Source: Glycine soja (taxonomy: Eukaryota; Streptophyta; Magnoliopsida; Fabales; Fabaceae). Taken from it: 64,000 nucleotides of DNA. Where the stretch lies: positions 37,364,608 through 37,428,607 of the forward strand of contig NC_041018.1 in NCBI RefSeq assembly GCF_004193775.1. The letters run 5' to 3'. The position numbers and the translations under genes are program-made. The notes under the pieces were generated by a model. That model saw only the letters and a list, made by a program, of their open reading frames with translations. It was not told the origin of the DNA and did not search any database. Below, in pieces: positions 21,556-35,117 of the stretch (the first letter of the stretch is position 1; every line of letters begins with the position of its first letter).

Positions 21556-23435
21556 TTATCTTCTGCCTGATGTTTTATGTTTTGCTTGTACACCATCAGC
21601 ATGCCTGTCAAAGTTTAAGAAATGCAATGCCTTGGCAGATAATAACCTCAAATCTCTTATCTCAGCCAACAATTTGAAAAGAGAAAGATGAGTATTTGAT
21701 CTACACATATATTTACACAAGTTGGAGAAAATTTTGCCACTTAGATATATCCTTGAATCAATCATCTCTTGTAGTATCTGTTTTATCATCAAGAGATCCC
21801 TTTCTTTACAAAAAGTGAACAGCATCATATTATAGGTATGAACACTAGGTTTCAGACCATCGTTCTTCATCTGGTCATACAATGTGCAAGCCTCTTGAGT
21901 TCTTCTACCTCTAAGAAGTGCACAGATGCCAACTGTGTATGCTACAGTGTCCAGTGGATATTTATTCATTACTGCAAATCTTAAAACACTGACAGCCTTG
22001 TGAAACTTTCCGGTCTTTAGAAGACCAACTATTATTACAGTATGGATGTGAGCATCAATGTCATGATAACTCATTACAACACCATGGTACACATTAACTG
22101 CTTTATCAACTCTTCCCGCACAACAGAGTGCACTTAGTAATCCAGCAAAAGTATATTTATCTGGCACAAAACCTTCATCAATCATATGGTCATAGAATCC
22201 AACAGCAAGAGAAGGAAGGTCGGCCTTAGTAAGAGAGCTTAAAAGAGCATTACAGAACACTAAATCAGCATCTACATGTCTAGAGACTAGAACTAGTTTA
22301 GGTAAGAGATAAAACATTTTGGAACGACAGATTGTAGATAACAATGAAGCAAAGGTATAAGAATCAGGCTTTAAGTTTCGCTCTGACAAACTGAGAAAAA
22401 CTTGAATTGCATCCTGGCACCTTCCAGCCTTTGAAAGACAATCAATTAATACATTACAAAGAATTAAATCCGGAGATTGGCCAGAAGATAACATGACATT
22501 AAACAATCGAAAAGCAGGGCTTGGCATGTTGGATTGCATAAAAGCCTTAAATAAGATGGTATATGTCACAACATTAGGAGAACAACCAGTTTGAAGCATA
22601 TTGTGGAAGAGGTTGTTAGCAAGACGAAGGCGGCCGAATTTACAATAGTTATGGATGAGAATGGTCCAAATATTGACAGAGAAATTGATCCCGAGAGTGG
22701 TCATGAGAGCGAAGAGCTGAGAAGCCTGTGGGAATGCATTAATCTTGCAAAGAGAATTGAGAAGCATCTGAAAAGTGAGAGGAGAGGGAGAATAGCCATC
22801 CTAGAGCATAAGTCTGAGCATACGAGCGATGTGAGGGAGGTTGAGATTGAGATTGTTGTTGTTTAGTTTGGAAAGATGGAGGAGCGAAATGTGGAAGGTG
22901 AAGAAATTAGGGGAATGAGTGTGGTTGAAGAGAGAGAGAGTGAGGGTGAGAGCGAGATGGGAGTGACCGACCCTAAAGAGAGCATCCATGAGCAAATTAC
23001 GAGCAAAGGTATCGGGAACAAAAGCGTAAGAGGCTTGCAAGTGGTGATAAGCCTCCAAGAGCATCGCATACATACCCGCACGCGAGTAAATCCTCAACAG
23101 CACCAACTGAGATATAGGGTTTGTGAGAGAGGCACAGCCGATGGTCTCCAAGTGAGAGAGAATGGTTGGAACGTGTCGTAGTGGTGAGTGAGGCGATGGA
23201 ACATAGTCACGATGCGATCGAAGGGGAATGAGTCATGGCAGCGACGTTGGGCTGACCAAAGGAAAAGGGAGAGGGCAATCAAATTAGATGGACATCTCGA
23301 CAATGTCTCGTTGTTCACTGTATTCCTCCTCCGCCATATCGATGATGAATGCCATGAGTGACACAAACACCCTTCCACTGCTATTCTATGAGTTCTTCTA
23401 TACCTCATCCCTGTTCCCTTTGATGTCGAAATCAA
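21556..23435 (-). pseudogene. P-class PPR gene (At1g16830-like) with two lesions
   Basis: The reading frame starts near 23435 and resembles the Arabidopsis At1g16830 PPR protein (CPSNLIALSLFLWSAQRR, then RIVTMFHRLTHHYDT, TFARNLLMDALFRVGHS, LLNSLCKINAF). About 14 P-type 35-residue repeats follow down to a stop at 21556. Two defects are seen. A one-base deletion near 23173 shifts frame between HHYDT and VPTILSHLE. An in-frame TAG at 22801-22803 stands between MLRLML and DGYSPSPLTF. The 403 codons after the TAG are open. It could be a young pseudogene or carry sequencing errors. Without them the protein would be about 625 residues and probably organellar. Confidence 0.8.
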
Positions 23436-25784
23436 ATCAATTCAATTCAAAACCCTAATTCACTCGGGAAACTGACTGGTTGCTTACCCCATTCATTGTA
23501 ACTCCCACGTTTAGTCCTTGGCTCCTACTAGAATAAACAGCAAGCACAAATTAATCACAAACAGTGCAAAATAATGGGTAGAAACAAGAACAAAATGAAG
23601 AGTTTATGAGAGGATCACTAGCCTAATCACACTCAAAACCCTAATTCATAAAATTATGCACATTTCACTGTTCTTAAACATTAATCATAAAGCGTTAGTC
23701 ATAAACATCGATGCGCTAAGGTCGAAGAAAGGAAGCATCATAGTCCAAAAGGAACTACATGGGGCATATAAAGATATTGTAAATGAAATATGCTTTATCA
23801 AGGCTCCTATCTGATTGGTTAAATAGTATCATTTGTCTTTAGGAAAAATAACAGGCAAACCAAAAATATCATAAAAAGTTTCTCAATCCCTAATTCACAG
23901 ATTCCCACATTGCCTAACTAACCAAAAAATGGAGATAACCAAATCACTTGTCTCCAACAACAATAATAAAAAGAAGATATGCACACCTTCCAAGTTAGTA
24001 GGGCCTGATGGTGTTGGACTGTTGGTACTGGTAAAGCTTTGCAACTCAAATGAATAAATTCTTTATCACCTAAATGCAAAATGTTAACTGCAAAGACATA
24101 TCATGGAATACAACAGTTTAACCAATTTATTCAACTACAACAGATGGGATTAAAACAGATAAAGACAATTTTTTCTCATTTCTAATGCTTACTTTAGAAA
24201 AAACAAATTATAAACCTTCAACTTAATTTTGAAAATTGGAACCACTAAATCAATACAACTATTATCAGCCCCGCAAAGTAGAACTTAAGGATGAATCAAG
24301 CTTGCTAGTTGCAAGCTATCAACCACTACCAGCAGCATTCACAATTGTACTAAAATCCCAAATCTCAATAACCTCTATAAATAGAACACATTTTTATTTT
24401 CTGTTCTCAAAACTAGTGTTGTTTTGGATGTAAAAGCTAAATACCTTGGTCGTGTAGTCAAAGTAGTTAAATAACCCTACATTATAGTGCAATACCTGAC
24501 CCTTATATGCTATAATGGTACAACAAAGCAGCTGCTACACCAAAGCAAATAGTTTCTATATAACATGCTCAAAACTAAAGTACTCAAATCATAACTGGAG
24601 AAACAATGTTGGGCTTGGTTGGAAAAGGATAAAAGAGAGACTGAGGGACAGGAAAATGCAGAGGGTATAGAGACAAACAAAGCATGAACATGTGTTTGGC
24701 TGTTGGAAACTTTAGAGAGCAAAATGCAGAGTGAGAAACAGGCATATGCGGTTTCACGATGCAAAAACAAGGGTGAAGTAGTGGCAATATGCTGTAGCAG
24801 GGGGTAGGCTATGCAATTTCCTTGTGTTTATGAGTAGAGTGGGCTTAAAATTCCTATGGCTCACAATGTGTGATGAGTTTGTGCAATAAAGAACAGAGGC
24901 TGCTAATCCTAAAATGCCTCATTGCATGGATGAGTATAAGACACCAAAAACCCTCTTAACAAGTAAATAAGATACAATTAGGGATGGGCAAAGAAGATAT
25001 CTCTAATCTGAAATAATAAAAAATAATTTCAGGCCAAAGTAAAACCAAATACAAAGTTTAATGCTCAATAAAATGGAAGACACTAGTTTATATAATTTTA
25101 GAAAGACTAGCAACAGTACAAATGTTTAACCAATTGATGCATACAGGGGGATTGGTGAAGTCTGCATGAAATTATTCTGAGAACCACAAGTTTTATTTTA
25201 TAAAAAAACACAATGGAATTGGAAGGGGTTTCAATATTAAATAAAATAGATTTGCACTTCAAATGTTCCAGCATTAATCAGATGAAAAAAAAATCCTGAC
25301 TTGAATTCATAGTTATTTAATTTAGTATCCAACTTCTTCAAAACTAGACCTATTAATGGAGAGGATATGCAAGTAGTATTTAATGCTTATAGAAACTACA
25401 CTTCTTAATAACTTATATTAATGAATTTAATTTCTTTAATGAGTTATAGAGCTATATTAATACACCAACAACAAAAGCTAACAAGAGACTAATTAGAAAG
25501 CTGATTCCTTATTTGAATTCATATTTATTTTATTTAGTATCCAACTAAGTCAAAACTAAACCTATTAATGGAGAGGATATACAAGAATTTAACACAGTTA
25601 ATTGACTAGTTTTGTCATAAAATTAGCTAAATTTTTCCACATGAATCACATACAAAAAGTGCTCCTATTATTTTTTTCCAAGGAATGACAATATTTCCAC
25701 TCTGGACCAGCCTTGTTAGAAGTCTGCAATGATCCTTCACCTAGACACTACGAGAATCATTGAGAACAAATAGAAGATTGGGAA
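23436..25784. other. Intergenic, AT-rich; one short direct repeat
   Basis: No gene is supported. An imperfect direct repeat of about 85 bp occurs at 25302-25385 and 25507-25590 (shared TTGAATTCATA, TTTAGTATCCAACT, CCTATTAATGGAGAGGATAT). A minus-strand block ending with donor-like GAAG/GTGTGC near 24000 may be another orphan exon, but the translation is not recognisable. Confidence 0.5.
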
Positions 25785-25984
25785 TATTAGAGTATAACTA
25801 CTCTGATGGGCTCTATTGTTGCCTCTACCACAACTCAAGCACCAGCTAAGTGGTGCGCACCATTCTGGACTCCATCATATAGGTTCCCACAACAGTTTGC
25901 CTATCTTCAGTTATACCAAACTCAGCTTCCTTACACTTCACCAACCCTTTGCCTTCGAGTTATACATGTTAGGCTGCTCCTTAG

Positions 25985-26762
25985 GCTTATCTCACTAGCA
26001 CTGCTCAATCTCCCTCACAGAGCAGGTATCTTGACTCTGGTGCATCTCACCATGTCACCAATATGTCTCAAAACATTCATCAGTTAACTCCTTTTGAGGG
26101 TCCTGACCAAATTACTATTGGTAATGGTCAAAGACTTAACATCAATTCAGGTGTCTCTACCTTTCCCTCTATTTTAAAACCTAATTTGTCTCTTGTCTTA
26201 AATAATCTACTGTTTGTTCCCTCAATTACTAAAAATCTAATTAGTGAGTCAAATTTGCAAAGACAATGATGTTATCTTTGAATTTCATTTTTCTTTTTGT
26301 CTTGTTAAATCATAGGACACTAAGGAAATACTTCTTCAAGGGTTGGTGGGACATGATGGTCTTTATCAATTTCCAACTTTACAATCTTTGGTGCCTCAGA
26401 CTCCTCGGTCTGTTTTTGTTAATAAAAGTGCTTCTATTGTTCCTATTGTAAATACAGCTTGTAATTCAATTTCCTTTTCAACTTGGAATTCTAGACTAGG
26501 TCACCCGAGTATGGATGCTATGAAAATTGTCTTTAAAATCTGTAATATTCCACCAATCAATAAAAATGTTTCTGATTTTTGCAATCATTGTGGTGGTTGT
26601 AAGTTTCATAGACTTCCACTTTCTTGATCTAAATCTGTCAATTCAAAACCCTTTGAACTCATATTTACTGATTTGTGGGGTCCTGCACATGTTCCTCCTC
26701 CTTAAGGTTTTAAGTATTACGTTACATTTGTTGATGCTCATAGTAGATTTACTTAGGTATAC
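25985..26762 (+). pseudogene. Copia protease and integrase N-terminal part
   Basis: The protease active-site string LDSGASHHVTNMS starts near 26031. The pre-integrase zinc region follows at about 26485-26625 (WNSRLGHPSMDAMKI, then CNHCGGCKFHR), with the start of the integrase core (ELIFTDLWGPAHVPPP, VTFVDAHSRFT) interrupted by several stop codons. The LINE begins immediately after the VYF codons. Confidence 0.8.
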
Positions 26763-26954
26763 TTTTTTTTTTGCTCAGCAAAAGTAGGTAATATATATTA
26801 ATTGAGTACCAGAGGTACTAAATTACAGATATAGGAGTGCCCAAAACAATGATGCCCGAAACATTGGTTCCAAAACTGACTAAAATGGAGTTAGGAACGG
26901 AACCACAGTTAGGCTACCCCAGCTAGAGCAAAGCTAAATAGTCTAAAATTACTG

Positions 26955-29900
26955 TTACATGAACCTTGCAGAAATGTTACTAGACCATTGGTTAAAATGC
27001 ATGGAAAAATCCTTCTCTAAATTCCGCAACCACGTCCAAAGTAAAAAGACTGCATCATCCATGACTTTGTTGCTGTCAAAAAAATCATTGGAGAATATCA
27101 GCTTATTTCTTTGCTTCCAAATAGTCCATGTGACAACTATCCACCACCATTTCCATCTTTTAGCCCTCAATCCATCAACCATTGATGGATCATGTTGTAG
27201 GAAATGCATCTTTGGGTCTTTCGGGAAAGCAGCAGATTGGCTCACCCATGATGATGATTCCCACCATATGGGGGTGACTTTTCTGCAATGGAAGAACAAA
27301 TGGCCTGCATCTTCCACCGCATTCCTGCATAAAGGACAGCTGGTATCCGAGACCTCTACTTGTCTTCTGTGTAAATTAATTTTGGTAGGTAACCTATCTC
27401 TAAGTAGCCTCCAAGCGAATATTGTACACTTAAGTGGCACCTTCAATTTCCATAATTCGTGATAAACACTGTCCTGGATCCCATCGGCTGTTTCTTCCCT
27501 CAACAAATTGTAATTTGATTGTGCCGTATAATGACCGCTTGGATCTCCCCTCCACACCCACCCATCTCTTCTATGCATCTGAATAGGTTGTCTTTCGATG
27601 TCATTTAGAAAGTTGATAGCCATGGTTACTTCATTGTCAAACAACGGCGTTCTCAAGATAGCTTCCACTCCCACTCCGCTTCCTTATAATCTCCCATGTG
27701 CTGGATTAAATGGTTTTGTTGGCATGAAATTAGTGACAATCTGGGGTATTTTGATCCTAGTGATGCCTCTCCTTCAATCCACTCATCCTCACAAAATTTG
27801 ATCCTATCCCCACATCCAATTCTCCACTTTATACCTCTTTTTATTTCCTCCCCTTGTTGTGATGCTTGGAAAACCATTTTTAGATCCCTCCACCACAAAG
27901 ACTGTTTTTTATCATTAGATGCTGCGTCCAAACCCCTCCATCCGCCATATTTAGACTCCAATACTCTTACCCACAGCTGACCTGCGTTCTGAAACAAGTT
28001 CCATCTCCATTTGCCAAGAAGTGCAAGGTTGAACGTGTTTATATCTTTAATACCCAAACCACCTTTTTCTTTTGGGAGGCAAATGGTCTCCCATTTGATC
28101 CAGGCAATTTTGTTATTATCCGGACCTCCTCCCCAAAGGAATCTTTTTTGCACACGTACTAACTTATCCACCACCTTCTTTGGAATCCTGAAAAAAGACA
28201 AAAAGTAAATGGGAATAAAAGTTAAAACTGATTGAATTAGAGTCGCTCTCCCCCCAAATGAAAGATGTCTTTGCTTCCACTTAGCTAATGCTCTCTCACA
28301 CTTAATGATAATAGGTTCTCACATGTGATCCCTCCTCAAGTTGGCACCTATAGGTATTCCTAGGTAGACAAAAGGGAAGGACAGCTGACTACAATTCAAA
28401 CATCTGGCTGCCTCGAAAATCCACCTCTCCGACATGCCAATTGCACCAAAACAACTCTTAGCAAAGATAATTTTTAAGCCTGATGCCAACTAAAAAATCC
28501 TCAATATGGCTTTAATTGCTTTGATGTTCTCCATAGACGCCTCTGCAAAAAATATAGTATCATCCGCATATTGGAGGATACTAATGTCCACCTTATTTGA
28601 GCCAACAGTGAAACCCCTGAATAAGGTTTTCTTGACAACTTCTCTCACCAAGCCATTCAGTGCCTCCGCCACAATATTGAAAAGAAAAGGTGCTAATGGG
28701 TCTCCTTATCTAAGTCCTCGCTATGGTGAGAATTCAGGCGAAGGACTACCATTGATCAACATGGAGATGGATGCAGATTTCAAACATCCCTCTATCCACT
28801 GAATCCATTTGGAGGAAAAGCCCAATCTGCTGAGCATATAGATCAGGAAGTCCCAAGAGACCGAATCGTATGCCTTCTCATAATCAACTTTAAAGACAAT
28901 GCACGGCTTCTGACCTCTTCTAGCCTCTTCCACCACCTCATTTGCTATTAGTGCACTTTGTAGCAAATTTCTACCCTCTATGAAAGCAAATTGTCTCTCG
29001 CCTATTATAACTGGCATAATCTTCTTCATCCTATTTGCCAATATTTTGGCCACGATCTTGTACATGCAGCCAATGAGTGAAATAGGTCTATACTCCTCCA
29101 GATGTTGTGGATTAGCCACCTTTGGAATTAAGACTATGAACGATGCATTGCTTCCCCTTGGAAATATTCCGTTGACATAGAACTCATCCAAAAATCTCAG
29201 AATGTGCGGTTTTAAAATGATCCAGAATCTCTTGATGAATTTAAAATTAATTCTTTTTGGTCCCGGGCTTTTCTCACTCCCACAGCCCCACATTGCCTCC
29301 TTCATTTCATCCTCCTCAAACCTGCCCGATAACATGACATTGTGATGATGGTTGATAGTCTGAAAGCATATGCCATCTAGACGAGGTCTTTGCTGGTTTT
29401 CTTCTTGGAATCTGTTGTAAAAAAAAATCTGGCAGCCTCCTTCACCTTCTTTGGTTCCTCGGTCCATGCTCCATCAATCCAAACTCCACTCACAAAGTTA
29501 TTTCTGTGACTTGCATTAACCATTAGGTGGAAATATTGAGAATTACAGTCACCTTCTTTTATCCATCTCACTCTAGCTTTCTGTCTTAGTAAGGATTCGT
29601 GAGATTGTGCAGCTAACCACACCTCTTCCTAGACCTAATTTCTTTTGAGAAACTCTTGAGGAGAGAGCTGTCTGTTAATTGTACTCTCTTCAAACTGATT
29701 TAACTCTCCCTCAATCTTCTTGAATTTCTTGAAGGTGTCACCAAACTGCTCTTTGTTCCATTCCTTCAGTCGGTGTTTCAATCTTTTGAGATTTTCTTTA
29801 AGCACGAATCCTCCCCAACCCCCTTGGGTATGTGACTGCCAACATTCATGCACAATAGAATCAAAAGACTTGTCCAAGAGCCAACAATCGACGATGCGGA

Positions 29901-30493
29901 ACGGCTTAGGACCCCAATCAACAATTTTGGACCTTAGAACAACTGGGCAATGGTCTGAAAAATTTCTATCCAATGGCTGTTGTAAGCTTCCTGGCCATTT
30001 TGCGAGCCATTCTGGAGAGATTAGAGATCTGTCCAGCTTACTTTTTGCAGCTCTGTTGGGACTGAATCACGCAAATTTCTTACCTATCCATGGAGCTTCT
30101 TCCTCTTCCAGTTCACCTATCCGCTCATTAAATTCTTATATATTTCCCTCGTCCATCCCTCTCTGTCTGACTCCAACCCTCTCCGAAGGATGTCTAATGT
30201 TATTGAAATCCCCCAAAATGCACCAAAGCCCCCCTTGGGTTGTTGATTTCAGCAGTTTAATGGCATTCCACAAGATTCTTTTATTTTGCACATCACATGG
30301 AAAGTATATGGCTACAATATGCACCTGCACTGCCTCTTTTGTCCACTGGCCTGTCAGCCAGATGAAGCCATCACCAATGGTTTTCCTCTCAAGCTTGAAA
30401 GTTTTTTCACTCCACATGCATAAAATTCCCCCTGCTGAGTTATTTGTCGGCTGCATTTCCCATGAGACATTAGGATCCCCCCACATTGTCTGA
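26955..30493 (-). pseudogene. LINE no. 2 ORF2: endonuclease, reverse transcriptase, zf-RVT
   Basis: The endonuclease portion (30493-29635) includes NPPG/NNSAGGILCMWSEKTF-type sequence and NFSDHCPVVLRSK. The reverse transcriptase (29467-28490) includes SPGPKRINFKFIKRFW, YRPISLIGCMYKI, KVDYEKAYDSVSWDF and LQYADDTIFFAEASM. The C-terminal part (28201-26955) includes FLWGGGPDNNKIAWIKW and the zf-RVT block (CTIFAWRLLRDRLPTK, CPLCRN, H-x3-C). Frameshifts near 29630, 28720-28670, 28490-28200 and 27660 inactivate it. Confidence 0.85.
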
Positions 30494-30629
30494 CACCAGG
30501 AATTTTCTATTGTGTTCCTCTTAATTTCCTATAAACATATCATATCTGCATTTTCTTTTTTAACTAATCGCCTTATTGTTGCTCACTTGACCCCCCTCCT
30601 TAATCCTCTCATGTTGTAAGTGATAATAT

Positions 30630-32721
30630 TCATGAGGTACTGCTTTTGTTCCCCGCTTTCCCTGCCACCTTGTTGTCTCTTTCCTCCATGTTCATGAATT
30701 TCTCCACCATTCCCTCCTGGTTTTCAACTCCAGATACCCCCAGTTGTTTTGCTAATTCCCATAATTCTTTTGCTTCATGTTTGTTGTTCTCTACTGACCC
30801 TGTCTCCTCCACTGCATGTTGATCCAATGTCTCTCCTTTGTGATCAGTGTTGTGCTGGCCTCGAGCTCCTTCCTCCTCTTGAACCATTAGCCTTTGTTCC
30901 CGTGGGCTTAGGATCTGTTGTTGCTGTTGGGAGTTTGGTTGTTGTAGTGGTGGGCCTATAATTTGGGCTTCCAGGTGTTCGCAACCCTCTGTTTGTAGCT
31001 TTCGACCCCTCCTAGTTCGTGAAAACACCTTCCAGGAAGTGGCTGGACATGAATAGGTAAGATGTGGGCTTAATGTTGTGTGTTTAGGTGTTGTGGGGGG
31101 GGGGGTGTGTGACTAGTAAAGCCCAAAGTATTTGAAATTTGGCTTTCCACGTTGTTCTCACGTGATGTTTCCTTCAAAACTATATCTTTGCTTGCTGTCT
31201 GCCCAACCTCTGTACCCAAGCCATTTTCTCTTTCATCTTTCCTTTCCATGTTTATCATGCTTTCTCTTTCCCCTCTCTCCTTGCTGCCAACTTGTCTTCA
31301 TTCCGCAAAAGAAATGTCGCGAGCTGTCCTACTCGGGGATCCCGCTAGCCATTCTGCATGCTCCGCTGCCTCGCCTTCCTCTATGCTGCTTTCCTGACAT
31401 GCTTCCTTTGACCGCCAATTTTTTCTATTACTCGGTGGTCCTTGTGATATTGGGTGACCATCGGGTAACGACGGTGAATGGTATGCTGCGCCTCCGCCTG
31501 TTGAGCTGGTTCCATGCAATCGTGGCTGCACCGCTGGGTTCCAAACTTTGTTCTCGAACACCAGTGACCTTGAGCTCTTCGAGATCGATGACGCCATGAA
31601 ATTGTCGTCAGAGTCAATTTCTTCCGACGATGTGGCGTCGCTGCATCTCTTGCCCAGCCACCTCTCGTCATCGTGACCCCTTTCCTCCAATATACGAACC
31701 TCGAACATCTCTGATCCAAGATAGGCGTGTACAGTGTGCTGAATGGCGGGTTTCCACGGTGTCTTGATGAGTACCCTCGCTATGTCCAGCCGCCGTCATT
31801 CTTCGACATCTTCGTCAACCTCCACCAACTCCCCCATCACCCCCACTATCTTCTTGATGGATAACTCGTCCCAGGAGATGACTGGGATTCCCCAGCAGTG
31901 TACCCAAGCAAGCCTGTGTCCCGGATGTAGGGCTGGCGTCCATTTCTGCAACGAGTAGAACATGGGGGTCATGCCCTGACCCTCCACGTGAACCAATTTG
32001 TCTGCTCTCTCGTCGGTCAAGCCAAGTAACAGTACCATGTCATCCCTTAAATATTTGACTGTAACATCCATTTCGAGATCCAACCTAAGTTCATCTTCCA
32101 CGCTGTGAAATCTCCCTGGGTTCGTCATCCTCCCTACCCACCCTTCTTTCAGTCACCTTTCCATTTCTGCAGATGGCTCGAGATATACTGACGAGAAACC
32201 ATCTTCATGACTGTATGCTCCATTCCTCTTGCCTGCGACTGCCTCCGCATAGGATATTTGGTTTGTTCTTGTATTTCTCTGGATACGACAAAATGCCTCA
32301 TGCTCGTTCCGAGTGGGGGGCTTGTGTTGTTGATACTGTTTCACCTCAATAGTTTTCTTTTCTCCCTTCTGTCTCCCATATCGTGGAAGATTGACATATA
32401 GCTTCAATCCTCCTATAACCACGTTGTCAAGTTGGCTCTCTAATTTTCGTTCATCCTCTATGCCCTTGAATCTAACAAAGTAATACCTTCTCCCGTTCTT
32501 ATTTCTTTGTTTTGAAATAAATATCTCCCGGATGTCTCCCCATTTTTTGAAATGGTGCCACAACTCCTTCTCCAGTTTGTTTGGTTGTAGTGTAGCTGAG
32601 TCCTATCCCTGAGTCTGGTTTGTGTGTATTGGTGCCTCTCTCTCAGTTTCACTTTGTCTCTCTCGAAATCCTTACCTCTACCTCTCACTCTCTCCAACCC
32701 TCTGTTTCTCTCTCCTCTCAT
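30630..32721 (-). pseudogene. LINE no. 2 ORF1 with RRM-like and DUF4283-like regions
   Basis: The frame beginning near 32721 has an Arg-rich leader, then an RRM-like segment (32563-32380: GDIREIFIS, GRRYYFVRFKGIED). A second block (32128-31796) resembles the DUF4283 nucleic-acid-binding region of plant LINE ORF1 (TPMFYSLQKWTPALHPG). It ends in a polar tail near 30630. Several frame changes are needed to connect the parts, so it is not functional. Confidence 0.7.
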
Positions 32722-32830
32722 TCTCTCACTCTCTCCGATCTGACAATACCTACTCTAATAGCATTCAAGCTTGAATCCCCTGTTTTCATTCCACACAATG
32801 AATGAAATAAGCCAATCTGCTAGGTATACT

Positions 32831-35080
32831 AAAAAGTAAATCAGAAACATTGGAGATTTTTAAACAGTTCAAATATTCAAATATAGTGGAGCTTGGTCTT
32901 ACCTTACTCTCTCAAGCTAACATGCCTTCTCATTATTGGGACCATGCCTTCACTTCAAGTGTTTATCTTATCAACCGATTTCCCTCCTCTTCCATCAACA
33001 ATGAAGTTCTCTACCGAAGCTTATTTCAGAAATTACCTGATTACAGTTTCCTCAAGGTGTTTGGCTGCACTTGCTTTCCTCTGCTCAGACCTTACAACAA
33101 GCACAATCTGCAATATAGGTCTCAGTAATGCATCTTTTTGGGCTACTCTACCTCTCACAAAGGCTACAAGTGCCTTGCTGCTGATGGTCGAATATACATC
33201 TCCAAAGATGTAACTTTTAATGAGTCCAGTTTTCCCTACAAAACTCTTTTTCCCAATCCCTTATAACTCACCTCATTTTGACACCCTTACAACCTACTCT
33301 ACCTCTCCAAACACCCTTACAACCTACTTTACATCCTCCGACCACTAATACTATTCATGATTCTACTATCCCAACACCTCTTCTAACACCACTTCCAACA
33401 CATTTTGACAGTCAATATGCTTCACCATCTTTACCAACTAATGAACCTGAACCATCCATATCAATCTCAATGAAGCTTCATCAGTCATTGATACTATTCA
33501 GTCCGACCCTCTTTACAACCTCCCTTGTTAGACCTGACAGTGTACACTCCATGTGTACTCATGCTAAATCTGAGATTGTTAAGCCAAGACTCAACCCTAT
33601 ATTACTTCTCACTCATCTTGAGCCCAAAACCACAAAATTTGCCCTGAACAATCCCACATGGATTACTGTGAATACGATGCTTTACTCAGAAATGGCACTT
33701 GGACTCTAGTTGACTTGCCACCTTTAAGGAAAGCTATTGGCTGCAAATGGGTCCTCAAGATTAAGGAAAATCCTGATGGGACAGTCAATAAATATATAGA
33801 CAGGCTTGTTACCAAGGGTTTCCATCAACAGCTAGGGTATGACAACAATGAACTTTCCCCCATCATTAAACCTGTCACTCTCAGGTTAATTCTCTCACTT
33901 GTTGTCACCTATAAGTGGCTCCACAACAGCTGGATGTGAAGTATGATTTCCTCAATGGAACCCTTCAAGAGGAAGTCTATATGACTCAGCCTTTGAATCC
34001 TCCAACAGGCGGCTTGTGGGTTGACTGCACAAAGCTATTTATGGCTTAAAACAAGCTCCTACAGTTTATATTTTCCTCCAGTAAGTGTGATCCTTCTCTT
34101 TTTGTCTATTCTGAGCAAAATTCTGTTGTTTACATCCTAGTCTATAGGGATGACATCATGATTATTGGAAGCAATTCCAGTCTCAATCAGTCCCTTGTCT
34201 CCAAACTGAATGTTGTTTTTCCCTAAAGGATCTAGTTGATTTGGATTCTTTTTTGAGAATAGAAGTCTCAACTTAACCAAATGGGTATCTTATTCTCACC
34301 CAATCAAAATACACAAGGGATCTACTTTCCAAACCAACATGGAAGAAGCAAAACCTATTTCTTCTCCTATGGTTGGAGGCTGCAAACTGACTAAGACAGG
34401 TTCTGAAGATGTCTCTGACTTTACCCTATATGGGTCTGTTGTAGGGGCACTTCAGTATGTCACAATCAAAGACCCAAAATTTGTCTTTCTGTTAATAAAG
34501 TTTGTCAGTTTATGTCTAAACCCTCTGAACAGCACTGGTCAGCTGTCAAGAGGATCCTAAGATATCTTAAAGGTACCATATCATTGGGATTAATGTTCCA
34601 GCTGGCTTCCACCAAACATCCTTTCTCCATTCATGCCTACTGTAATGCAACTTAGGCCTCTGATCTTGATGATAGGAGGTCCACATCTAGAGCAGCTATC
34701 TTCCTTAGTTCAAACTGAATTTCCTGGTGGTCCAAGATGTAGACTGTTGTCCCAAGATCCAGCACTAAGGCTGAATATAGAAGCATGACCTTAGTTGCAG
34801 TAGAAGTCACTTAGACTTTGTCTTTGCTTTCTGAACTCAAGGTCTATCATGCTTCTGTTATTCTTTGTGATAACACAAGTACAGTGTCTTTGGCTCATAA
34901 CCCTATTCTCCACTCTTGAAGTAAACATGTGGAGTTGGATCTATTTTTTGTTCTAGAGAAGGTGCTCACTAATCTGATTCAAGTTGTTCACATTCCTATT
35001 GTCGATCAGTGTGCATACATCCTTACAAAAGCTCACACCTTCCACCTTTTTTGTCTACAGAGACAAGCTCGGAGTGCTTG
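32831..35080 (+). pseudogene. Copia integrase C-terminal part, reverse transcriptase, RNase H
   Basis: The integrase continues with KSETLEIFKQFKYS and SHYWDHAFTSSVYLINRFPS. The reverse transcriptase region starts near 33690 (NGTWTLVDLPP, GCKWVLKIKENPDGTV). Its catalytic motif reads YRDD near 34146 instead of the usual YVDD. RNase H-like sequence follows (34390-35020: GSVVGALQYVT, KHVELDLFFVLEKV). Stops are frequent. Confidence 0.8.
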
Positions 35081-35117
35081 AAAATCTTTCAGCCAACCCC
35101 TCATGAGCTCGCGAGGG

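Larger units (their letters stand above)
26764..32820 (-). mobile_element. LINE (L1-type) no. 2 inserted in the Copia integrase
   Basis: This is a 6,057-bp minus-strand insertion with its A-tail at the low-coordinate end (T run from 26763). A 10-bp target duplication, TAGGTATACT, flanks it at 26754-26763 and 32821-32830. Joining the outer Copia sequence restores the expected integrase reading (TWVYF then KSETLEIF), so the insertion is full-length or nearly so. Confidence 0.93.
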
